DNA from: Candidatus Zixiibacteriota bacterium | Lineage (GTDB): Bacteria > SM23-81 | DNA: 16,498 bases | NCBI GenBank assembly: GCA_030628225.1 | Contig: DAOVRJ010000019.1 | Coordinates: forward strand, 1 to 16,498 | Direction: 5' to 3' | In this document: one piece after another, positions 6,270 to 14,300 of the stretch | Numbering within the stretch: position 1 is the stretch's first letter | Layout of the letters: every line of letters begins with the position of its first letter | Position numbers and translations under genes: made by a program | Notes under the pieces: generated by a model | Databases searched by the model: none | What the model was told of the DNA's origin: nothing | What the model saw: the letters and a program-made list of their open reading frames with translations, nothing else

Positions 6270-8270
6270 TCACTTTGTGCGCAGGCGAACCAGTTTCCCG
6301 CGCATGATATCGGCATCAGTGACCACCTGATAGATGTAGATCCCATCGGCCACTTCCTCCCCGGATTCATTATCTCCATGCCATTCGATCTCACATCTGC
6401 CCCCCAGCTCCCAGAACAGCTCCCGCTCCCATACCCGCTCGCCGGCAAGAGTGAAGATGCTCACCTTCACCAGCCCGGGAGCGTTAAAAACGATGGTGGT
6501 GCTCTCCGAAAAGGGGTTGGGAAAGTTGTACAGACCAACGAGAGGTATGGGCTGTAGTTCGATGGTCAAGCTGTTCTGCCAGCTGGGGATCTGAATGTCG
6601 GAGATTTCCCGGGCAAGATAGCCGGAAGCTGTTACCTGAAAATCATGGTGCCCCGGGCTGAGATCATGGATGGCGAACCTCCCGGAAGCACTGGTCTTAA
6701 CCGAACCGACCGAGGCGCCGGCCAGGGATCGCCCGGACACAGCATCCACAACCTGCCCGAAGATACTGTAATTGGCCTGGCGGGCGACCTGGGCGTCGAT
6801 TACTCCCCAGCCGGAGGAGTTATTCGGATCCAGAGCCCGGTAGGCGGTATTCCGCAGGGCATCTGCGACCTGATTCGGGGTCATGGTGGAATCGGCCTGC
6901 AGTAGCAAAGCGGCTACGCCGGCCGTCAGAGGAGTGGACAGGGATGTGCCCACGCTCCGGTAATACCCGTGGGGATCGTCAGGATTTGCCACGTACGTGT
7001 TCTGCCCGCAGGCCATCACATCGGGCTTGATGCGGCCATCGTAGGTGGGTCCCAGGGAGCTGAAGTCAGCCCGGGTACCGGTGGTATCCACTGCCCCCAC
7101 GGCGATGACCTGCTCACCATCGGCAGGAGCGATGATGTACCGCCAATAGGAGTTGCCCTCGTTGCCGGCGGCGGTGACCACCACCACCCCCCGGGAGGCG
7201 GCCAGATCGGCGGCCACGGTGGTCACTGCCGTGCTGCCATCCATATCCTCGTACTCGTACCAGTCCATGTAGCCCAGGGAACTGCTGACCACATCGGCCC
7301 CCAGACCCTCCGCCCACTCGATGCCCTCCACCCAGTAATCCTCCTCGATGGGCTGCTCGCTGGAGATATCCTCGGTCTTGCCCAGCAGAAATGAGGCCCC
7401 AAAAGCCGGGCCGATAAGCTGCCCCGGGCAATACCCCCCGATGAGGGACAACACCACCGTCCCGTGAGAATCCTGTCCGGGCGGATCCCCGGTTTCGTCA
7501 ACCACTACATCGTCGTCGTTGATGAAATCCCGCTCAGCTATGATATTCACATGTTGGAGAGTTTCGTGGGCCAGGTCGAATCCGGTGTCCAGCAGGCAGA
7601 TTCGCACGTCCTCCCCGGGTGAGCCAAGGTCGTTTTCCTCCAGCCACTGGTGGAATTGGGGCACAGCGATCTGATAGAGCTGCGCGTAGGAAGGGCCGTA
7701 ATCAAGAACAAGCCGCCTGCTGATGGACGGTCCGACCGGGCCAACCTCCTGGAAGACCAATTCCCGCCGGCGGCCACCGGCCACCAGGCGCAGGGAACTG
7801 ATGAAGGGAAACTGCCGCAACCGGGAGATCTGATCCCCCCGGGCCCGGACGCTGATGGCGTTCAGCCACCGGGATTGTGCTCTCAACGTGACGCCTGTGT
7901 CCAGAACCTCCTGGATATATGGCCGGTGCAGGGGCAAATCTGCTAAGTCCACCAGATTCTCCCGGTCTCTCACCTTCAGTCTGCGAAAGCGGGCGTGAGG
8001 GTTGAGCTCTTTCCGCTGATACTCAATAGCCCTGCGGTAAGCTCCATCGTCGAAAACCCCCTTGTCGGTGAAGAAGAGCCATACATCGATGCTTTCTCCG
8101 GGAGTTTTCCCATTCAGAACGACCTGGAGACGAGAACCAATCTTAGGCCTCTGGAGAGGACTCGCCAGATCTGATCGGATCTGACCCCAAGCAGACGTAA
8201 GGGCACCCAACATCAGGACTGCCAGGACTGGACCCATTCCTTTTCGGATGATGGAATTCGATGTGTTCAT
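6270..8270 (-). CDS. Secreted subtilisin-family (S8) serine peptidase with C-terminal sorting-type domain
   Basis: An exported endopeptidase of 666 residues. A signal peptide (about 1-29, hydrophobic GPVLAVLMLGALTSAWG) is followed by an N-terminal prodomain-like region (45-165, containing WLFFTDKG). The S8 domain spans about 215-500, with the triad Asp228 (CLLDTGFD), His269 (DSHGTVV) and Ser443 (GTSLSTP), and the oxyanion Asn370 (AAGNEGN). A carboxypeptidase-regulatory-like beta-sandwich (502-572, IFGQVVDAVSGRSLAGA) comes next. Residues 578-666 form a FlgD_ig / type-A sorting-like domain beginning YNFPNPFSESTTI. In FCB bacteria such C-termini are associated with type IX secretion; export through that route is inferred. 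All catalytic residues are present. It has its own promoter at 8332-8360; the ribosome binding site is weak (GAG about 7 bases upstream). Confidence 0.93.
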   Translation of the reverse strand: MNTSNSIIRKGMGPVLAVLMLGALTSAWGQIRSDLASPLQRPKIGSRLQVVLNGKTPGESIDVWLFFTDKGVFDDGAYRRAIEYQRKELNPHARFRRLKVRDRENLVDLADLPLHRPYIQEVLDTGVTLRAQSRWLNAISVRARGDQISRLRQFPFISSLRLVAGGRRRELVFQEVGPVGPSISRRLVLDYGPSYAQLYQIAVPQFHQWLEENDLGSPGEDVRICLLDTGFDLAHETLQHVNIIAERDFINDDDVVVDETGDPPGQDSHGTVVLSLIGGYCPGQLIGPAFGASFLLGKTEDISSEQPIEEDYWVEGIEWAEGLGADVVSSSLGYMDWYEYEDMDGSTAVTTVAADLAASRGVVVVTAAGNEGNSYWRYIIAPADGEQVIAVGAVDTTGTRADFSSLGPTYDGRIKPDVMACGQNTYVANPDDPHGYYRSVGTSLSTPLTAGVAALLLQADSTMTPNQVADALRNTAYRALDPNNSSGWGVIDAQVARQANYSIFGQVVDAVSGRSLAGASVGSVKTSASGRFAIHDLSPGHHDFQVTASGYLAREISDIQIPSWQNSLTIELQPIPLVGLYNFPNPFSESTTIVFNAPGLVKVSIFTLAGERVWERELFWELGGRCEIEWHGDNESGEEVADGIYIYQVVTDADIMRGKLVRLRTK

Positions 8271-8331
8271 GCTCTGCTCACGCGCTGGTCAGTAAGTTCA
8301 GCTTTGGTTTTTGGGAAAACAACTTCTCTTC

Positions 8332-8360
8332 AATTTACCATTTTGCTGTGAACAGGTCAA
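8332..8360 (-). promoter_or_regulatory. Sigma70-like promoter of the S8 peptidase gene
   Basis: On the minus strand, TTGACC (8360-8355), 17 bases, TAAATT (8337-8332). The predicted start near 8325 leaves a leader of about 55 bases before the ATG at 8270. The spacer ends AAAATGG, similar to the TAAAATGGTAG found at the GEVED and C25 promoters. Confidence 0.55.
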
Positions 8361-8413
8361 CCCCTTTTTTGCAGTCCTTTTGCGTCGGAAGGTTGGTGTT
8401 ATGGGCAGATGTT

Positions 8414-8460
8414 GTAGGCAGTCAGAAGTAGGCAGGAGACAGTGGGGGCAGTGAGCAGTA
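8414..8460. repeat. Array of 7-base words (GTAGGCA type)
   Basis: Words: GTAGGCA, GTCAGAA, GTAGGCA, GGAGACA, GTGGGGGCA (two bases longer), GTGAGCA, GTA. Most start GT and end CA. Read on the other strand this is the TGCCTAC / TGCTCAC style. It is the first block of the word mosaic lying between the S8 promoter and the GEVED terminator. Confidence 0.6.
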
Positions 8461-8471
8461 AGGGAAAAGAA

Positions 8472-8507
8472 ATGAAAAATGCAAAGTGAAAAGTGCAAAA
8501 TGTGAAA
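8472..8507. repeat. Array of 7-base words (GTGAAAA/GTGCAAA type)
   Basis: Four heptamers in perfect register, ATGAAAA, ATGCAAA, GTGAAAA, GTGCAAA, then an 8-base ATGTGAAA. It shares GTGAAAA and ATGAAAA with the array at 4274-4308, which lies in the opposite orientation about 4.2 kb away. Confidence 0.65.
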
Positions 8508-8529
8508 GTCACTGATCTGTGCTTTTCCC

Positions 8530-8596
8530 GATTCCCGAATCCCGAACCCCGGTCCCCGGCGGTCTCACGAATCTCGACTCTCGATTCTCGAACCTC
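8530..8596. repeat. Two-block array of 7-base words (GAxTCCC then GAxTCTC)
   Basis: Block one: GATTCCC, GAATCCC, GAACCCC, GGTCCCC. An 11-base link GGCGGTCTCAC follows. Block two: GAATCTC, GACTCTC, GATTCTC, GAACCTC. The words vary at positions 3-4 while the frame of seven is kept, so this is not a simple slipped tandem repeat of one unit. Confidence 0.7.
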
Positions 8597-8605
8597 AGCC
8601 TTTCA

Positions 8606-8690
8606 CCAGGATCCAGGATCTGTCTCCACCTTAAACATCCGCAATCAGCAATCCGCGCCTTCCCACACTCCAACAAACCTCGCAAACCTC
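8606..8690. repeat. Further short word arrays (CCAGGAT, GCAATCC, CAAACCT types)
   Basis: Three small blocks follow one another: CCAGGAT twice (8606-8619, period 7); GCAATCA, GCAATCC after a partial CATCC (8636-8654, period 7); and CAAACCTCG, CAAACCTCC (8674-8691, period 9). No gene, promoter or hairpin explains them. They end directly against the GEVED terminator. Confidence 0.5.
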
Positions 8691-8691
8691 C

Positions 8692-8727
8692 AAAAAAAGA
8701 GCCGCCGGTCATCACGACCGGCGGCTC
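8692..8727 (-). terminator. Rho-independent terminator of the GEVED protein gene
   Basis: A perfect 12-bp stem (GAGCCGCCGGTC at 8699-8710 pairing with 8716-8727) with a 5-base loop. On the minus strand it is followed by seven T residues (A-run at 8692-8698). It lies 24 bases past the stop of the gene at 8752. Confidence 0.92.
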
Positions 8728-8751
8728 AGAAAACTAACCTTGTGGTCCAGC

Positions 8752-10719
8752 TTACTTCATGAACACCATCTTGGTCGTGGCGCTGAACTCACCCGCCTTC
8801 AGGGTACTGAAGTACACGCCGCTGGCCACCAATTTGCCATCAGCATCCATGCCGTTCCAGGTCACCTGGTAAGTATTGGCGCTCTGATGGGAATCAACCA
8901 GGGTCCTGACCTCCTCGCCCACAATGTTGAAGATCTTCAGGCTAACCTGCGAATCCTGGGGAATCGCATAGCTGATGATCGTCTGAGCGTTGAACGGGTT
9001 CGGATAGTTCTGGGACAGAGCAAACTCTGTGGGCAACTGAGTGGTAGCCTGTGGGGTTACGGTGATGGGACCATGAGCGGTGCACGTGCCAGCCAGATCC
9101 ACATCCATAACCTTGTAGCTGTACGTCACCCCGTTGACCAGACCCTTATCCGTGTAACTGTATTCATGACGCGTCTCGCTGGTGCCCTGGCCGGGAACAA
9201 GTGTCTCATTCACCCGCACATACTCGGAGCCATCCTGGCTGCGCAGAAGATAGAAGCCCAGGTTGTTGACCTCGCTCTCGGTGGTCCAGTACAGAGTGGC
9301 CTGAGCGTCGCCCGCCGAGGCGTAGAAGGTGGACAGACCAACGCTCAGCGGATGACCAAGTTTGTAGTCCTCCACCTCGCCATATGGAAGCTCTCCGAAG
9401 TACTCGTTATAGGTCATGCCGTATGCGAGTCGGAATCTGGTCCACATATCATTATTAGTGGCCCATTCGGGAACCGGAAAAGTGACGTTATAGGTCCAGA
9501 AATCCTGTCCCCAAGCGCTTGCATCTGCCGAGAACATACAGCACACATTTTCCATGTCGTCGTCCCAGTCCCCATCTTGGTTCCAATCGAACCAGGCATC
9601 GAGATATAACAGCTTAAACATATTAGAGCTATATCGACCCGAATTCCATTGCGTAACAGACATCTCGACGTCCACGCTTCCCGTTTCGCCCGGCACATAC
9701 GGCGTGTTAAAGGTGACCCCGTCGTCAAAGAGGTCAAGATCCACCTGCCTGGAGTTGAACTCCAGGTCGATGTAATCGGGGGGGGGGCCTGGGTCATTGC
9801 CCAACCATTCGAGAACTCCATCAGAGTTGATGTGGCGTGCACCGTTGCTTTCGTACAACGACGGATAATTGGGATCCGGAGCATCGCCGTAGTCGGCGTA
9901 ATCGCCGTAGAACCAGGACAGGATTCTGCTCATCAGCTCACCCTTGGTGTTGTCCGTTCCCACCGAGTCCTTTAGGGCGGCGAAGCAGATAGTGGTGAAG
10001 AAGACCCTGGGGCCCGCGTACTTATCCCCCGCTTTCCACGACAGAGCGGCATATCCGGCGCCGGCCAAATCATTGATGTAAAACTCTCCATTGATCAACT
10101 GCTTTCCAGGTATGGGCACGATCCAGTCGATGAAAAGGCCGTCCTTGCCGGCAAAAGGATCCTCTAGCTGGAAGGTAAGCCCATCGGTGATGGCCTGGGG
10201 ATTCGGACCTAACGCGATGTGGTCGGTTCCCAGCCATATATCCGTGGAACAGGCAGACACCTTCAGGCAGTCGTAGCGAAAAGTCCCCGGGAGGTAAGTC
10301 CCCTGGGGGTAATAGCTGAGATAATCTTGAGCGCTGAGGAACAGCTTGCCGCCCTGATCCAGATAAGCTCTCAGTTCCGTCTCATCGCCTGCTGTGATAC
10401 AGTTTGGCCAGGTGCAGCAGGTCTCTCCGTTGAACCAGATTACCACTTCGTAATCATCCAATTTATACCGATCCGGACCATCATCATTGGTCAGAACCTC
10501 GTAGACCTCGTACTGTCCCCGCATGGTGGCGTTAGCAACCTCCACAAGGCCGGCTTCCTCAAGGGCAGCCGTGAAGATAGGATGAATATCCGTGTATGGC
10601 CCCCAGCAACTGCCATCGTCGTCCACCAGCAGGAGGCCGCCACCCATCTGTGCCCAGGCGAACTGGGCCACTAAAACAGAAAGAACCAGTGTTCCCAACA
10701 CAATAGCTAATTTCCTCAT
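8752..10719 (-). CDS. Secreted multidomain surface protein: GEVED domain, Fn3 and C-terminal FlgD_ig sorting module
   Basis: An exported protein of 655 residues with no recognised enzyme motif. A signal peptide (1-23, ending QFAWA) precedes an N-terminal region (28-270) beginning LLLVDDDGS and containing YEVVIWFNGE and LDQGGKLFLSAQDY. That pattern suggests a glutamine-amidotransferase-like/ThuA-like fold used as a binding domain. Residues 274-455 form a GEVED domain, from YADYGDAPDP to the name-giving GEVEDY (447-452), with Asp-rich metal-binding-like loops (FDWNQDGDWDDD). An Fn3-like domain (465-556) and a FlgD_ig/type-A sorting-like module (562-655, NYPNPFN at 571-577) follow. The start at ATG 10719 has a strong AAGGAGG site 9 bases upstream. 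Promoter and terminator are both clear, so it is a single-gene unit diverging from the C25 protease. A ten-C run within codons about 311-314 (PPP) could slip. Its role is probably adhesion or extracellular structure. Confidence 0.88.
   Translation of the reverse strand: MRKLAIVLGTLVLSVLVAQFAWAQMGGGLLLVDDDGSCWGPYTDIHPIFTAALEEAGLVEVANATMRGQYEVYEVLTNDDGPDRYKLDDYEVVIWFNGETCCTWPNCITAGDETELRAYLDQGGKLFLSAQDYLSYYPQGTYLPGTFRYDCLKVSACSTDIWLGTDHIALGPNPQAITDGLTFQLEDPFAGKDGLFIDWIVPIPGKQLINGEFYINDLAGAGYAALSWKAGDKYAGPRVFFTTICFAALKDSVGTDNTKGELMSRILSWFYGDYADYGDAPDPNYPSLYESNGARHINSDGVLEWLGNDPGPPPDYIDLEFNSRQVDLDLFDDGVTFNTPYVPGETGSVDVEMSVTQWNSGRYSSNMFKLLYLDAWFDWNQDGDWDDDMENVCCMFSADASAWGQDFWTYNVTFPVPEWATNNDMWTRFRLAYGMTYNEYFGELPYGEVEDYKLGHPLSVGLSTFYASAGDAQATLYWTTESEVNNLGFYLLRSQDGSEYVRVNETLVPGQGTSETRHEYSYTDKGLVNGVTYSYKVMDVDLAGTCTAHGPITVTPQATTQLPTEFALSQNYPNPFNAQTIISYAIPQDSQVSLKIFNIVGEEVRTLVDSHQSANTYQVTWNGMDADGKLVASGVYFSTLKAGEFSATTKMVFMK
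9778..9787. repeat. Ten-base G:C homopolymer inside the GEVED domain
   Basis: Ten consecutive G residues on the plus strand read as C10 in the coding strand and encode GPPPD. The run keeps the frame open in this copy; gain or loss of one base would truncate the protein before its GEVED motif, Fn3 domain and sorting module. Confidence 0.85.
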
Positions 10720-10748
10720 CTGCTCTTTCCTCCTTTACTCAACTCCTG

Positions 10749-10778
10749 TTAAATTCTGGCCAAAAAACAGCAATCCAT
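10749..10778 (-). CDS. Possible 9-codon leader ORF upstream of the GEVED gene
   Basis: ATG 10778 to TAA 10751-10749 encodes MDCCFLARI, with a purine-rich GGGAG about 8 bases upstream. It lies within the predicted leader of roughly 160 bases, before the main AAGGAGG site. It may be chance; the observation that the divergent C25 transcript also has a leader ORF is the main reason to record it. Confidence 0.2.
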   Translation of the reverse strand: MDCCFLARI

Positions 10779-10885
10779 AACGATCTCTCCCTCTCGCTCA
10801 CCTCCTTGCGGAACGGTAAAACAACTCTCTAAATACGCGAATTCTCCTCTTCTCACAAAAATATTCCATATCCCGACTTACTACC

Positions 10886-10914
10886 ATTTTACCATATCGT
10901 GCTTTTTTTGTCAA
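10886..10914 (-). promoter_or_regulatory. Sigma70-like promoter of the GEVED gene
   Basis: On the minus strand, TTGACA (10914-10909), 17 bases, TAAAAT (10891-10886), continuing GGTAG. Upstream on this strand lies an A-rich tract (T-rich on the plus strand, 10901-10945) that could act as an UP element. The predicted start near 10879 gives a leader of about 160 bases. Confidence 0.75.
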
Positions 10915-10979
10915 GATGTTTTTTTATTTTTTTTATTTTTTTCTTTATAAGACTTTTTACCCCTGTTTCTCTCCGCCAG

Positions 10980-11093
10980 CCGGTTTTCCCGGAACAGCAG
11001 CTGAACCTGATAAGCGCAGCTATCCTGTGGCCGTAAAAGCGGCCAGGGACCTCTCCGGGAGAGCTGCTTGTCCAAAATCATCTCCAGGCAGCT
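10980..11093. repeat. Cluster of short inverted repeats between divergent promoters
   Basis: A GC-rich island in an otherwise AT-rich gap. Pairings seen: CCGG 10980-10983 with 10989-10992; AGCTG 10999-11003 with CAGCT 11017-11021; GGCCG 11029-11033 with CGGCC 11040-11044, extended by CCT/AGG; CTCTC 11051-11055 with GAGAG 11059-11063; AGCTGC 11062-11067 with GCAGCT 11088-11093. No convincing protein is encoded. It could be a structured RNA, a binding region for regulators, or a remnant. Only the pairings are certain. Confidence 0.4.
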
Positions 11094-11181
11094 AATACCT
11101 TCTAAATCTACCCATCTTAAATAGATAAAAATAAACGTCTGTCTTTTAGTAAGTACCTTAATTTTTTGTGATTTAAAAAGC

Positions 11182-11210
11182 TTGACAGATAATCGCATCT
11201 GTGTTAAAAT
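11182..11210 (+). promoter_or_regulatory. Sigma70-like promoter of the C25 protease gene
   Basis: TTGACA (11182-11187), 17 bases, TAAAAT (11205-11210), continuing GGTAG, the same core as the divergent GEVED promoter. Transcription would begin near 11217. The long reading frame of the protease technically opens at the TTG of this -35 box, so the true start must lie downstream. Confidence 0.75.
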
Positions 11211-11225
11211 GGTAGGAGAGAAAAT

Positions 11226-11288
11226 ATGCCCTTTATGCATACTTTGTACGCAAGAGGTGTGTCTCAGAAGAAACGCACAGACTTATAA
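11226..11288 (+). CDS. Possible 20-codon leader ORF upstream of the C25 protease
   Basis: An ATG at 11226 stands 7 bases after AGGAG and opens a 20-codon frame (MPFMHTLYARG...) ending TAA 11286-11288. It is in a different frame from the protease and lies at the very 5' end of the predicted transcript. It may be a translated leader peptide or coincidence. Confidence 0.25.
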   Translation: MPFMHTLYARGVSQKKRTDL

Positions 11289-11355
11289 TTTACAACAGGT
11301 TATTGAGATTAGCGGGGTGTCTGACATAAGGTTCTGTCATAGCTACAAGGCGATT

Positions 11356-14300
11356 TTGAACTTACGATTTGTGGGGCTTTTTCTTCTCCTGTTCATCGCC
11401 CCTAAATTATGTGGTGCCGAGGATCGGCTGATCTTCGCCTTCACCTTCGATCCACCCGCCATCCAGCGACTAGGTGAACAGGCACAGGTTACCATAGCCG
11501 GCCTGCCCTCCATCGGCAACCCGGGCGAACCCATCCTCCCGGTCAAGACGGCACGCATACTTCTGCCTCCCGGACAGAGCATCGCAGAAATTCAGGTTCT
11601 TGCCTCCCAGAGGCAAATCCTCCCGGGAAGTTTCCGTGTCTGTCCTGGTCAGATGCAAATTCCCCTGAGTGGTGCAGAAAATTGGCAACCCACTCCGGCA
11701 AACGAGGACATTTACACCTCCTCCACCCCTTTTCCACCACAGACCCACCACTTGGTAGGTGTCTGGTCCCTTTGCGGATACCAAATCGCCATCATCAACC
11801 TTCATCCCGTGGAATATATCCCCTCCACCGGCACCATCTCCTATTTCCCGGAGATGGAGCTTTGTCTGCGCACGGTCGATTCCCCTGATGTCTTTGCTCA
11901 AACTCAGAGGATGTTACGATCTCCCGGGCTGATGGCCTATCGTCTGGCCGGTCTGGTAGACAATCCCCGACAAATTGAGCAGTACAGCAACCTGGCCGAG
12001 CCCCCCAGAAGATCCAAGGGGTCTCTGGTGAATCCACAGGAGACTTACCGCTATGTTATCATCACCAGCCAGGATCTGAAGCCCACATTCCAGACGCTGG
12101 CCGAGTTCAAAACCCAGCGAGGTCAGAGAGCCACGGTGGTCACTGTCCAGGAGATCGGCGACACTTATTCCGGCCAGGATCTGCCGGAGCAGATCCGCAA
12201 CTTCATCCTGGACGCCTACACCGGCTGGCAAACGGATTTTGTCCTGTTGGGCGGCGATGACGAAATTATCCCCCACCGGGGCCTGTATGCCCAGGCCTTC
12301 GGGCACACGGAGACCGACATCCCCGCAGATCTTTACTTCGGCGCCCTGGACGGAGATTGGAACGCCGATGGCGACCAACTCTGGGGAGAGCCCGGGGAGG
12401 AAGATCTTTTTGCCGAGGTGAGCGTGGGGCGGGCTCCGGTGGACGATCAGGATGAAGCCCTGCACTTCGTGACCAAGACCATCCAGTACCAGCAGGCTCC
12501 GGTTCCCGAACAGGCCACCGAGGCCCTTATGGCGGGCGAAGAGCTGTGGGACAATCCCCTGACGTACGGGGGAGATTATAAGGATGAGATCCGCTTCGGG
12601 GCCACCACCAACAGCTGCACCACCACCGGATTTCCGGCTAATTTCACGGTGAACACCCTGTACGACCGAGACCTGGGCTCACCCTGGTGGAGCAGCATGT
12701 TATTGAACCTGATGAACAACGGTCTCCACCTGATCAACCACCTCGGCCACACAACAGTGAGCAGAGCCCTCCGCCTGACCGCTGACCAGGTTCTCAACGA
12801 TCTAACCAATGACGGGGTAGATAACTCCTTTTTGATCATCTTTTCCCAGGGCTGCTATGCCGCCTCCTTCGATAATCGCAACCCCGGGGGCCTCTACCTG
12901 GACGACTGCGTCGCCGAGGCCTTCTTGACCGGCCCGCACGGAGCCGCGGCCTTCGTGGGCAACACACGCTACGGCTGGGCGAGCCCGGGGATGACCGATG
13001 GGGCTTCCCAGTATTTCGATCGCCAGTTCTTCGACGCCCTGTTCGGGGAGAACATCTATCGCCTGGGGGCCATCAACGACGATTCCAAGATCGACAACAT
13101 CTGGGCCCTTGATTACCAGGGGATCAGATGGTGTTTTTACGAACAGACGCTCCTGGGAGATCCGGATCTGGACATTTGGACTGAGCTGCCCGGGACCCTG
13201 AGCGTCTCCCATCCGACAGTGCTGACCATCATGGAAGAGAACAGCATCACCGTACAGGTGGAATCAGACTGCGGACCGGTAACCGACGCTCTGGTCTGCA
13301 TTCGACAGGGCGATCAGCTTTACGCCACCGATCTGACCAACCATCTTGGGGAAACCTCCTTTGCTCTGCTACCCACGACCCCCGAAACCCTGGATATATC
13401 CGTGACCGCCCACAATAACCTGCCCTATGCAGGAACCATTCTGGCGCGAACGGATGGTCCATGGCTCTGTTACTCCCATCACTCTGTGGACGACGATCAG
13501 AACGGCCACAGCTCGGGCAACGGTGATGGAGTGATCAATCAGGGAGAGATCATCGAGTTAACCCTCTGGCTGAACAACTTCGGAGCCCAGGTCGCCGAGC
13601 GGATTACCGCAACACTTCGTTCTTCCGATGCTCACGTGGAGATTATCGACTCGGTGCAAACCTTTCCCCCCATTCCTCCTGAGCAGGAGGAAACCAGTCA
13701 AGAACGCTATCTTTTCGCAGTGGACGGTGGTTGTCCCGACGGCCATCACATCGAGTTCACTGTGCAGGTGCGTGACGAGACGGATGGTGTGTGGATCTCG
13801 ACTTTCTCTGTAAATGTTTCGGCACCGAAGCTGATTTTCGAAACTCTCGTCCTCGACGATGATCCTCCAACCGGAAACGGGAATGGCATCCTGGAGGCTG
13901 GCGAATCGGCCAGCCTGATGGTCACTGTCAGGAACACAGGTTCAGCTACTGCCGAAAAAGTTATCGGCCGGTTATCAGCAGAGGGGGACCCTTATATTCA
14001 GGTGAAGAGTGACAACTCCCGCTTTTACTTCATAGAGAGCGGCTCCGCCGTCCATGGCTGCCCTTATTACGAAATCACTGCTTCAAAACTGAGCCCACCT
14101 CTCTATTTTATAGATTACACCCTGAGCCTTTCGGCGATAGGTGGCTATACCACCCAGGACACTATCCCCCACGCCCTAGGACCCACTGGCCTGATGGACG
14201 ACATGGAGGACGAGGAAACCACCTGGATACATGGAGGAACAGGTGATCTCTGGCATCTCAGCCAGAACAGAGCTCACACACCTTCTCACGCATGGTACTG

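Noticed and set aside
8298-8498. A 66-codon minus-strand frame over the S8 promoter and word arrays
   Set aside because: The product is a translation of the 7-base arrays and of the promoter and not a protein-like sequence.
8414-8690. CRISPR array
   Set aside because: The repeats are 7-9 bases, degenerate, and have no unique spacers of constant length; no cas gene is nearby.
8740-9609. A 289-codon plus-strand frame opposite the GEVED gene
   Set aside because: It overlaps a gene with a clear promoter, ribosome binding site and terminator, and it starts right beside the terminator stem. No family is recognisable.
10911-11240. A 109-codon minus-strand frame across the divergent promoter region
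   Set aside because: It covers both promoters and ends in a Lys/Asn run from a homopolymer-like tract. No ribosome binding site or family supports it.
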